DNA of 18,588 bases, taken from the NCBI GenBank assembly GCA_964569715.1, contig CAZMUD010000018.1, positions 1-18,588 on the forward strand, in the 5' to 3' direction. Positions 12,491 through 18,588 of this stretch are shown here, in pieces (position 1 is the stretch's first letter; every line of letters starts with the position of its first letter). The notes beneath the pieces were generated by a model, which was given only the letters and a program-made list of their open reading frames with translations, was not told the origin of the DNA and made no database searches. The translations under genes were made by a program, and so were the position numbers. The stretch is from CAZMUD01 sp964569715. Lineage in GTDB: Bacteria > Chloroflexota > Dehalococcoidia > Dehalococcoidales > UBA2162.

Positions 12491-14410
12491 TCAAAATGGG
12501 GTAGCCTTCGCCTCATCCTTGGCCTTTACCAGAGAATTAGAATCAGGGAATAAGGACAAGACCTGTCGGGCTATCCCTTTGGCATCAAGGCCATACTTAG
12601 CGCGAAGGATAGTTTGAGCACCTTGCTCTACAAACTCATCAGGCAGGCCAATACTCTTTACCTGGATATCGCTCATATTTGATTTTTGCAGAAGGTCAAC
12701 TACACCACTGCCGAAGCCACCACTGAGAGCATTTTCCTCAACCGTAACCATACGCTTAATACGACTGGCCAGGTCTACTATAAGTTCAGAGTCCAGTGGC
12801 TTGGCGAAGCGAGCATTAACCACTGTAGCCTCAATGCCGCTTGAGGCTAGCTCCTGGGCAGCCTTAAGGGCGGGTGCTACCATAGCACCTATGGCTAGTA
12901 TGGCCACATCCTTTCCGCGCTTTAGTATTTCCCCCTTACCTATAGGAATGGGGTGTAGCTCTGTATCCAATTTTACTCCTAACCCGGCACTACGCGGGTA
13001 GCGGATAGCCATAGGATGGCCCGATTTCACTGCCGTGTAAAGCAAGTGCTGAAGCTCATTTTCATCCTTGGGTGCAGATACAATCAGATTAGGAATTAGT
13101 GTTAGATAGGAGATGTCAAAAGCACCTTGATGGGTCTTGCCGTCATCACCAACAATACCACCACGGTCAATAGCAAAAACGAGCGGCAAATCTTGAAGAC
13201 AAACGTCATGTATAATCTGGTCAAAAGCACGCTGCAGGAATGTAGAATATATAGCTATGATAGGTATGTAGCCTTGAGTGGCTAGACCAGCAGCAAAGGT
13301 AACAGCGTGCTGCTCACAGATGCCAACATCAAAGACACGCTGTGGAAACTCAGCCTCAACGATGCTCAAGCAATTCCCTTCAGGCATAGCCGGGGTAATC
13401 ACCACCAGCCTGGGATTCTCACGAGCCAGATGAAGCACCGTCTGAGCAAATACCTCACTGTAAGTTGGTATTACTTTGGCACTGGTGCCCTTAGCTGATA
13501 CACCATGGAAGTAAACAGCATCCCCTTCGGCTGGAAGATAGCCCTTACCCTTGGTGGTAACAACGTGAATCAGGGTCGGCTTCAAGCGATAATCCTGTGC
13601 CTGAGTGAGGGCTATCTCAACTTCCCGAATGTTATGCCCATCAATAGGCCCCATGTAGGCAAAGCCAAGTTCCTCCCAGCGCATTGTGGGCATAAATAAG
13701 CCTTTAACTCCACTCTCAACCTGTTGGCTTGCCCGCCACAGTCTATTGCCTAATGGAAGATGCCTTAATAGCCGCCAACTCTTCTCTTTTGCCTCATGGT
13801 AACGGTGGTCAAAGCGCACTTTACCTAGCAGCTTGGCTAAGGCACCAACAGTAGGTGAAATTGACATCCCGTTATCGTTTAAAACCACAATAAGCCTGGA
13901 ACTCAAATGCCCTGCCTGATTGAGTGCTTCAAGTGCCATCCCTCCGGTTATAGCCCCATCACCAATAACAGCCACTACATGGTAATTATCGCCGTCAAGG
14001 TCGCGGGCAATAGCCATGCCAAGGGCAGCCGAAACCGAGGTGCTAGCGTGACCAGCGCCAAACGGGTCATGCTCACTCTCACTGCGGCAGGTAAAACCGG
14101 ACAGCCCTCCATATTGACGGAGGGAAGCAAAGTGGCCTCTCCGGCCAGTAAGCAGTTTATGGGTATAGGCTTGATGGCCTACATCCCATATTATCTTATC
14201 TCGTGGGCTATCAAATACCCGATGCAAAGCTATGGTAAGCTCAACCACACCCAGATTGGAAGCTAGATGCCCCCCATTAGTAGAAACAATAGCCACCAGC
14301 TCTTCTCTAATCTCAGCAGCTAATTGCTTAAGCTCGTTTTGGTTCAACAGCTTCAAATCTGCAGGGCTATCTATTCTATCTAATAACCTCGGCATTATTA
14401 GTCTGCTCAT
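12491..14410 (-). CDS. dxs: 1-deoxy-D-xylulose-5-phosphate synthase
   Basis: This thiamine-diphosphate enzyme condenses pyruvate and glyceraldehyde-3-phosphate, the first step of the MEP isoprenoid pathway. The 639-residue protein is of usual size. Its N-terminal domain has GGHLASNLG with H48, WDVGHQAYTHK, SEHDPFGAGHASTS and the cofactor motif GDGAITGG through LNDN (about 150-180). The pyrimidine-binding domain, starting near residue 330, has DVGICEQHAVTFAAG with the catalytic glutamate and DRGGIVGDDGKTHQG. The C-terminal domain has VTVEENALSGGFG. It is the first gene of the minus-strand run and has its own promoter. An in-frame ATG at 14395 is a possible alternative start. Confidence 0.97.
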   Translation of the reverse strand: MSRLIMPRLLDRIDSPADLKLLNQNELKQLAAEIREELVAIVSTNGGHLASNLGVVELTIALHRVFDSPRDKIIWDVGHQAYTHKLLTGRRGHFASLRQYGGLSGFTCRSESEHDPFGAGHASTSVSAALGMAIARDLDGDNYHVVAVIGDGAITGGMALEALNQAGHLSSRLIVVLNDNGMSISPTVGALAKLLGKVRFDHRYHEAKEKSWRLLRHLPLGNRLWRASQQVESGVKGLFMPTMRWEELGFAYMGPIDGHNIREVEIALTQAQDYRLKPTLIHVVTTKGKGYLPAEGDAVYFHGVSAKGTSAKVIPTYSEVFAQTVLHLARENPRLVVITPAMPEGNCLSIVEAEFPQRVFDVGICEQHAVTFAAGLATQGYIPIIAIYSTFLQRAFDQIIHDVCLQDLPLVFAIDRGGIVGDDGKTHQGAFDISYLTLIPNLIVSAPKDENELQHLLYTAVKSGHPMAIRYPRSAGLGVKLDTELHPIPIGKGEILKRGKDVAILAIGAMVAPALKAAQELASSGIEATVVNARFAKPLDSELIVDLASRIKRMVTVEENALSGGFGSGVVDLLQKSNMSDIQVKSIGLPDEFVEQGAQTILRAKYGLDAKGIARQVLSLFPDSNSLVKAKDEAKATPF

Positions 14411-14436
14411 CGGTCAGATTTAAGGGTTTCCTCATC

Positions 14437-14466
14437 ATACTAGCAATGTGGGCGAGTTATTGTCAA
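14437..14466 (-). promoter_or_regulatory. Promoter of the dxs run
   Basis: On the minus strand a consensus TTGACA (14466-14461) is followed after 18 bases by TAGTAT (14442-14437). Transcription would begin about 20 bases upstream of the dxs start codon. It is divergent from the promoter at 14512-14540. Confidence 0.6.
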
Positions 14467-14511
14467 GCTGGTGTAAGTGGCTAGGGGTGAGAGTGATAAA
14501 CAGCCTCTAGC

Positions 14512-14540
14512 TTGACGCTGCAACACCCATTTGCTACACT
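14512..14540 (+). promoter_or_regulatory. Promoter of the COG2426 membrane protein gene
   Basis: TTGACG (14512-14517) and TACACT (14535-14540) are separated by exactly 17 bases. They sit about 55 bases before the GTG start, back to back with the dxs promoter. Confidence 0.55.
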
Positions 14541-14594
14541 GCGCCCAGTGGGCAAGACCATTAATGTTTTAAGGAATAATCACTAAGGAGAAAT

Positions 14595-15131
14595 GTGTCC
14601 CCAGAACAGCTTCTCGGTTTGGACCTTTTTAATGCCTTGGTAGTGCTTGCCATTGCTGCTTCCCCGATATCTGAGCTCCGAGGCGCAATACCTGTGGCTA
14701 TAATCGGGTTTCACTTCCCATGGTATTACGCCTTTCTTTTGGCTATCATTGGCAACCTGTTGCCGGTACCCTTCATCCTGTTGTTCCTTGATACCCTTTC
14801 CAGATTCCTAAGCAAAATAGGCATTTCTAAAAGGATGCTTCAATGGCTCTTTGAACACACCAGACGGCGGGGAAAGATTATTACAAGGTATGAGCGGATT
14901 GGTCTGATGCTATTTGTTGCTATCCCTCTTCCCGTAACTGGTGCCTGGACGGGCTCTCTTGCTGCCGTCCTTTTTGGGCTAAAATTCAAGCATGCCTTCT
15001 TTTCCATTTTCATTGGGATAGTTATTGCTGGCATAATGGTTACCTGCCTGTGTCTTCTCGGCTGGACTGGGGCTATAATCGCTGGTATTGGACTCATCAG
15101 CCTAGCCGTCCTTGGCTTGTGGAGAGCCTAG
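14595..15131 (+). CDS. Small multi-drug export protein family (COG2426) membrane protein
   Basis: This 178-residue protein is very hydrophobic, with about five predicted membrane segments. It opens with a conserved ASPISELRGAIPVAI motif, and a charged cytoplasmic stretch (about residues 76-100) is followed by an IPLPVTGAWTGSLAA motif, both typical of COG2426. Members are called small multi-drug export proteins, but a transport function is not well proven for the family. The GTG start at 14595 has AAGGAG 4 bases upstream; an ATG two bases earlier is out of frame. It has its own promoter, diverges from dxs, and is followed by a tRNA gene, so it is probably monocistronic. Confidence 0.85.
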   Translation: MSPEQLLGLDLFNALVVLAIAASPISELRGAIPVAIIGFHFPWYYAFLLAIIGNLLPVPFILLFLDTLSRFLSKIGISKRMLQWLFEHTRRRGKIITRYERIGLMLFVAIPLPVTGAWTGSLAAVLFGLKFKHAFFSIFIGIVIAGIMVTCLCLLGWTGAIIAGIGLISLAVLGLWRA

Positions 15132-15198
15132 CACAAGGCGAGCACCATAATAGTGTAGCTGGGCAGATAAAAACATAACACAATAAAGTCATCTCATC

Positions 15199-15227
15199 TT
15201 GACCTCCTCTTTAGCTCGTGTTACATT
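15199..15227 (+). promoter_or_regulatory. Promoter of the tRNA-Arg gene
   Basis: TTGACC (15199-15204) and TACATT (15222-15227) are separated by 17 bases. Transcription would start about ten bases before the mature tRNA 5' end. Confidence 0.5.
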
Positions 15228-15244
15228 TGAATGGTTGATAATCC

Positions 15245-15321
15245 GTCCCTGTAGCTCAGATGGACAGAGCGGCTGCCTTCTAAGCAGCGGGTCGTGGGTT
15301 CGAATCCCTCCAGGGACGCCA
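15245..15321 (+). tRNA. tRNA-Arg (anticodon UCU), CCA encoded
   Basis: A full cloverleaf can be drawn. The 7-bp acceptor stem is perfect (15245-15251 with 15311-15317), and the D stem is GCTC/GAGC. The anticodon stem is GCTGC/GCAGC with loop CTTCTAA, giving anticodon TCT (15279-15281), which reads AGA/AGG. The variable loop has five bases and the T loop is TTCGAAT. Discriminator G and an encoded CCA follow. The T stem has one T-T mismatch (15295 with 15309). Confidence 0.95.
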
Positions 15322-15394
15322 CAAATCAGAGTAAATCCTCACCTCACGGGATTCCATCATGGGAAATAAATTTAGGAAAAAGGGGCAGTAAATT

Positions 15395-17122
15395 ATGGAA
15401 GCTAGGACCTATCCTGAGTTCAGCACACGCTACCCGTTAATCCTGAAAACCTTTATGGAGAGGCCGGTAAGACTGTACCCGGATGAAATAGGCATCGTCT
15501 ATAGAAACCCGGACACTGGCCAATACTTCCGATTTACCTGGCGTGAGTGGTACGAGCGCACCTGCCGTCTAGCCAATGCTCTCAAAGGCTTGGGAGTAGA
15601 GCCGGAAAAACCTGGAGAGCCAGGCGATAGAGTGGCTACCATGGCGCTCAATCACCACCGGCACCTGGAGCTTTACTACGCCGTTTCCTGTACTGGAGCG
15701 GTGTTACATGCGATAAATGTGAGGCTTTCCCTAGACCACATAGTACACACAATAAAGCATGCCGAAGATAAAGTGATATTCTTCGATGACCTTGTCCTGC
15801 CTCTACTGGAAAGAATATACGATAGGATAAAACCTCCTGTAGAGAAGTTCGTGTATATGTCGGATAAGGCAGGAATACCCAAAACGAAAATAGAGCCCAT
15901 TTACGAGTACGAGGAGCTGCTGAAGGAGCAGCCGACGGCATTGGAATGGCCTGAGCTGGATGAGAATACCTACGCCACCCTCTGTTACACCACCGGCACT
16001 ACGGGACTGCCCAAGGGGGTTATGTTCACTCATAGACAGCTCTACCTGCTTATCTTACACGGGTTAGCCCTCACTAGTTGGAGCAATGACCCAGGAGTTC
16101 CACACCTTGGCGAGGCTGCCATACCCATGCTTAACACACCGCTATTCCACGTCCATGGATGGGGGGCACCCTACCGCTACGTCTTCTCAGCCACCAAAAT
16201 AGTATTTCCGGGCAGATTCACTCCACAAGGCTTCTGCGAGCTGGTTCAAACCGAGAAGGTGACCAGTGCGAGTCTGGTGCCAACGATGCTAGCCATGCTC
16301 ATTGAGTATGAAGACCTGAAAAAGTATGACTTGAGCAGCCTGGTGACCATCGGTGTCGGTGGCGGTGCCCTGCCCTTAGGCTTGAAAACTAAGGCCGAAG
16401 AGCTGATTCCAGGGTTCACCGCCACATCAGGATACGGCATGACCGAGACTGCTCCCTCTACAATCGGTGCTTTCATCAAGCATACCCTGAAAGACCTGCC
16501 CAAGGAGAAACTGGACCAGTTCAGAGTTAAGACCGGGTTGCCCCTTCCAGGGCTTAGGGTTGAGGTTGTCGATGAGGAGGGTAAGCCGGTGCCACACGAC
16601 GATGAGACGGTTGGAGAGATAGTAATTAAAGGACCCTGGGTGATGGAGGAATACTACAAAGACCCGGAGAAGACGGCTGCGGTGTGGCGGGACGGGTGGT
16701 TCCACACCGGGGATGTGGCTAAAGTTGATGAAGAGGGCTATATAACCATCGCTGATAGAGTAACCGATGTGATTAGAAGCGGTGCTGAGATGGTGCCAAC
16801 CGTGCTGCTTGAGAACCTGACGGCAACAGCCGACTTTGTTTTGGAGGCAACTTATGTAGGTATTCCAGATGACAAGTGGGGAGAAAGACCGCTAGGCATC
16901 ATAAAGCTCGTGTCTGGCGCCACCGAAAATGAGGCAGACATAATCAAATTCCTGGAAACCGAAGGGGTGGAAAAGGGCAAGATAACCAGATGGATGCTTC
17001 CGGATTATATAGCATTCACCGATGAGATACCTAAGACCAGCGTAGGCAAGTATGACAAAATAGCCATCAAGAAGAGCTTAGACGAGTTCCTAGCCAAAGC
17101 CAAGAGGGTACATAAGGTCTAA
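15395..17122 (+). CDS. Acyl-CoA synthetase (AMP-forming fatty-acid--CoA ligase)
   Basis: This enzyme activates a carboxylic acid, probably a medium- or long-chain fatty acid, to its CoA thioester via an acyl-adenylate. The 575-residue protein has the ANL-superfamily motifs in order: P-loop TTGTTGLPKG (residues 199-208), the PLFHVHGWG segment, GGGALP, YGMTETAP, the HTGD nucleotide motif, a DR hinge, and C-terminal KTSVGKYDK with the catalytic K552. The stretch after the hinge is unusual: the common SGGEW..SSVELEN reads SGAEMVPTVLLEN. The motif set recalls the AlkK-like medium/long-chain subfamily; substrate cannot be set from sequence. It follows the tRNA gene, has an AAGGGG stretch about 11 bases before the ATG, and no clear promoter was recognised. 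Confidence 0.9.
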   Translation: MEARTYPEFSTRYPLILKTFMERPVRLYPDEIGIVYRNPDTGQYFRFTWREWYERTCRLANALKGLGVEPEKPGEPGDRVATMALNHHRHLELYYAVSCTGAVLHAINVRLSLDHIVHTIKHAEDKVIFFDDLVLPLLERIYDRIKPPVEKFVYMSDKAGIPKTKIEPIYEYEELLKEQPTALEWPELDENTYATLCYTTGTTGLPKGVMFTHRQLYLLILHGLALTSWSNDPGVPHLGEAAIPMLNTPLFHVHGWGAPYRYVFSATKIVFPGRFTPQGFCELVQTEKVTSASLVPTMLAMLIEYEDLKKYDLSSLVTIGVGGGALPLGLKTKAEELIPGFTATSGYGMTETAPSTIGAFIKHTLKDLPKEKLDQFRVKTGLPLPGLRVEVVDEEGKPVPHDDETVGEIVIKGPWVMEEYYKDPEKTAAVWRDGWFHTGDVAKVDEEGYITIADRVTDVIRSGAEMVPTVLLENLTATADFVLEATYVGIPDDKWGERPLGIIKLVSGATENEADIIKFLETEGVEKGKITRWMLPDYIAFTDEIPKTSVGKYDKIAIKKSLDEFLAKAKRVHKV

Positions 17123-17166
17123 TCTACCAGCATGGAAGAAGCGTATCCATTCAGGCACTGAGTTCG

Positions 17167-17175
17167 TGGTATAAT
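17167..17175 (+). promoter_or_regulatory. Extended -10 promoter of the DUF167-Smr pair
   Basis: TGGTATAAT is an extended -10 element ending 17 bases before the DUF167 start codon; the -35 region is not recognisable. The same TGGTATAAT string precedes the protease module at 7792-7800 on the other strand. Confidence 0.5.
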
Positions 17176-17192
17176 AGAAGTCACGACGAGCT

Positions 17193-17501
17193 ATGAGCAT
17201 AGCAGAGAACAAAACAACCATCGAAGTTCATCTGCAACCCGGTGCCAAAAGCAATGAGATAATAGGACTCAGGGATAGCATCCTCTACATAAGGGTGACG
17301 GCGCTACCTCGCAAAGGCCAAGCCAACCGAGCGCTGCTAGCACTTCTGGCTCAGGCGCTAGCAGTACCCAAGAATGACCTAGACCTTATCCAAGGCTATG
17401 CCAGCCGACATAAGGTTATAGCCATACAGGGCCTAAGCCTAGAGGAACTAAGGGAGAGACTAGCCCAAGCCTTGTCCCGAAAGGAGCTATTCCAAAGATG
17501 A
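17193..17501 (+). CDS. DUF167 (YggU/UPF0235) family protein
   Basis: This 102-residue protein has the family pattern: VHLQPGAKSNEIIG near the N-terminus, RVTALPRKGQANRALLALLAQ in the middle and a QGYASRHKVIAIQG strand. DUF167 proteins are small alpha/beta proteins of unknown function found across bacteria, archaea and eukaryotes. The C-terminal 20 residues form an extra charged helix. The stop codon overlaps the next start (ATGA), showing translational coupling with the Smr-domain gene. The ribosome-binding site is weak and the leader is short, about 10 bases from the predicted transcription start. Confidence 0.85.
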   Translation: MSIAENKTTIEVHLQPGAKSNEIIGLRDSILYIRVTALPRKGQANRALLALLAQALAVPKNDLDLIQGYASRHKVIAIQGLSLEELRERLAQALSRKELFQR

Positions 17502-17755
17502 AGCCAACGGGAGAAGAACTGGACCTGCATCGCCTGACCGTGGCCGAGGCTCTCCCTAAGCTAGACCAATTCCTCAATACTACCTTCCAAGCCGGGCTAC
17601 ACCGGGTGTGGGTGATTCACGGCAAGGGCACCGGCGTACTGCGTCGGGAGGTGGGGCGTTATCTCTCAAGCCACCCCCTCGTCAAGTCCTACGGCTCCGC
17701 TGACCGCTACCACGGTGGCATAGGGGTTACTCAGGTGGAGCTGAGCGACTGGTGA
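17498..17755 (+). CDS. Stand-alone Smr-domain protein
   Basis: This 85-residue protein consists almost wholly of a small MutS-related (Smr) domain. The LDLH motif is at residues 8-11, followed by helix VAEALPKLDQFL, then the HGKGTGVLR motif (residues 41-49) and a closing RYHGGIGVTQVEL strand. Smr domains are nucleases known at the C-terminus of MutS2 and in stand-alone proteins such as SmrB. MutS2's core is not present upstream and the start ATG overlaps the DUF167 stop, so this is a genuine short gene rather than an obvious MutS2 remnant. Nuclease activity is family knowledge; target and role are unknown. Confidence 0.85.
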   Translation: MKPTGEELDLHRLTVAEALPKLDQFLNTTFQAGLHRVWVIHGKGTGVLRREVGRYLSSHPLVKSYGSADRYHGGIGVTQVELSDW

Positions 17756-17823
17756 ATCCCGCTCAAATTCCCCCTCCCTTGACCTACCAGGCTGTTCAGA
17801 GATGACATAGAGCCTACAAGACC

Positions 17824-17852
17824 TTGAAATCTGCCACAGCTTCGGCTATAAT
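17824..17852 (+). promoter_or_regulatory. Promoter before the NfnA/SudB-like gene
   Basis: TTGAAA (17824-17829) and consensus TATAAT (17847-17852) are separated by exactly 17 bases. Transcription would begin near 17859, about 228 bases before the next start codon. Confidence 0.6.
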
Positions 17853-17857
17853 ACCAC

Positions 17858-18071
17858 GGGGCGAGAGGAACTCTAATCCCCGTTGCACAGAAGGTAGCCG
17901 AGGAATTCGGTTATCCACGTTTATCTGAGAGTGAAGTCCAGCTTCCATAGCCCAGTCTCGCTCCAAGCGGCCAGAAAAACATGCTATAAAGGTCTGTCCA
18001 GGCAATGGCGTTTCACTCCGAGCAAGCGACGAGTTTTGGAGCTGGTAGAGTGTGAGTTCGACATTCAGTTC
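17858..18071 (+). other. Long untranslated stretch, possible structured leader or gene remnant
   Basis: I see no convincing gene between the Smr stop (17755) and the GTG at 18087. From the predicted transcription start the RNA could fold a hairpin with GGGG/CCCC outer and AGAG/CTCT inner pairs (17858-17881). A second, AGCCGA (17896-17901) with TCGGTT (17907-17912), and a short GAAG/CTTC hairpin near 17931 follow. No terminator is visible. One plus-strand frame over about 17854-17949 reads protein-like (TLIPVAQKVAEEFGY) but is short and ends in a stop, so a decayed gene is an alternative. Confidence 0.35.
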
Positions 18072-18086
18072 GGAGGTAAGAACAAA

Positions 18087-18588
18087 GTGTACAAAATCCT
18101 ATTGAAAGAAGACCTGGTACCCAATATCCATCTGCTTAAGGTTGAAGCACCAGCTATAGCCAGGAAGGCTCAGCCAGGGCAGTTTGTTGTCCTCAGGATT
18201 GATGAGAAGGGTGAACGTATCCCCCTCACCATTGCCGATTGGGACAGGGAAAAGGGGAGTATTACCGTCGTTTTTATGGAGGTAGGAACCACTACCCATC
18301 GGCTAGCCTTGCTGAAGACTGGCGATTATATTGCCAATTTTGTTGGTCCACTGGGCTTACCCACCCATATTGAGAAGTTTGGCACCGTGGTCTGTGTTGC
18401 CGGAGGATTTGCTATCGCCGTGGTAACACCTATCGCCAGAGCGATGAAGACAGCGGGGAACCGGGTTATTTCCATTATGGGGGCACGGAGCAAGGACCTG
18501 CTCTTCTGGGAAGATGAGCTACGCAGTGTCAGCGACCAGCTAATAGTTACTACTGATGATGGCTCTTATGCTCGTAAAGGACTGGTAA
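18087..18588 (+). CDS. Sulfide dehydrogenase/ferredoxin-NADP reductase-type FAD/NAD-binding subunit (NfnA/SudB-like), 3'-truncated by window edge
   Basis: This is the first 167 residues of a flavoprotein; the frame is still open at the right edge. The GTG start has GGAGGT 9 bases upstream, and the protein begins YKILLKEDLVPN, as relatives do. The FAD-binding domain shows GQFVVLRIDEKGERIPLTIAD. The NAD(P)-binding domain begins with VCVAGGFAIAVVTPIARAM and continues through ISIMGARSKDLLFWEDEL. Relatives are the small subunit of NADH-dependent ferredoxin-NADP reductase (electron bifurcation) or sulfide dehydrogenase, usually followed by a GltD-like large subunit. That partner and the iron-sulfur cysteines, which lie near the C-terminus, would be beyond the window, so the exact enzyme cannot be decided. 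Confidence 0.85.
   Translation, partial: MYKILLKEDLVPNIHLLKVEAPAIARKAQPGQFVVLRIDEKGERIPLTIADWDREKGSITVVFMEVGTTTHRLALLKTGDYIANFVGPLGLPTHIEKFGTVVCVAGGFAIAVVTPIARAMKTAGNRVISIMGARSKDLLFWEDELRSVSDQLIVTTDDGSYARKGLV

Noticed and set aside
13907..14266. 119-residue frame antisense to dxs, and similar long antisense frames at 11059-11439 and 9850-10197
   Set aside because: They mirror strongly conserved genes on the other strand, have no ribosome-binding site and no recognisable protein features.
15245..15394. Integration site of a mobile element at the tRNA-Arg gene
   Set aside because: No integrase and no duplicated tRNA 3' end were seen in the window.
17814..18005. 63-residue minus-strand frame in the gap before the NfnA/SudB-like gene
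   Set aside because: No ribosome-binding site or family resemblance was found, and it runs opposite to the good promoter in the same stretch.
17858..18071. RNase P RNA, tmRNA, SRP RNA or a cobalamin/FMN riboswitch in the 17.9-18.1 kb leader
   Set aside because: A few short strings resemble these RNAs, but their conserved cores are missing.

Overview
The window is a bacterial chromosome segment of moderate GC content. It carries housekeeping metabolism, with a few accessory-looking genes and many intergenic repeats. The gene set and order (dxs-pgk-apgM-tpiA-miaA with an archaeal-type phosphoglycerate mutase, pan genes, an R3H AAA ATPase, an NfnA/SudB-like flavoprotein) fit an anaerobic Chloroflexota lineage such as Dehalococcoidia. 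That placement is inference from recognised families; no search was run.

Layout. Plus strand, 1-7005: the 3' part of an R3H/AAA ATPase gene; an unrecognised two-helix membrane protein; a TIGR03960-like radical SAM gene; then a pantothenate cluster panG(DUF2520)-panD-panB, with panC following after a repeat-filled 370-bp gap. The pan cluster has a consensus -35/-10 promoter with a perfect dyad in its spacer. A roughly 150-nt leader follows, with an intrinsic terminator and a competing antiterminator. Minus strand, 7051-14410, in transcription order: dxs, pgk, apgM, tpiA, miaA, then a separate two-gene module (small protein plus retropepsin-like protease). Plus strand, 14411-18588: divergent promoters, a COG2426 membrane protein, tRNA-Arg(UCU), an acyl-CoA synthetase, a DUF167-Smr pair, a promoter with a long untranslated stretch, and the 5' part of an NfnA/SudB-like gene running off the end.

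How the genes work together. PanB, the DUF2520 reductase (probable ketopantoate reductase), PanD and PanC would together make pantothenate from ketoisovalerate and aspartate. TpiA, Pgk and ApgM are the triose part of glycolysis/gluconeogenesis, and Dxs draws glyceraldehyde-3-phosphate and pyruvate into isoprenoids. MiaA uses dimethylallyl diphosphate from that pathway to modify tRNA.

The most notable non-coding features are the pan-operon leader, a family of two-hairpin repeats found five times, each directly upstream of a gene and in the same orientation as it, and the untranslated region before the last gene. No CRISPR array, transposase, rRNA or phage gene was seen.
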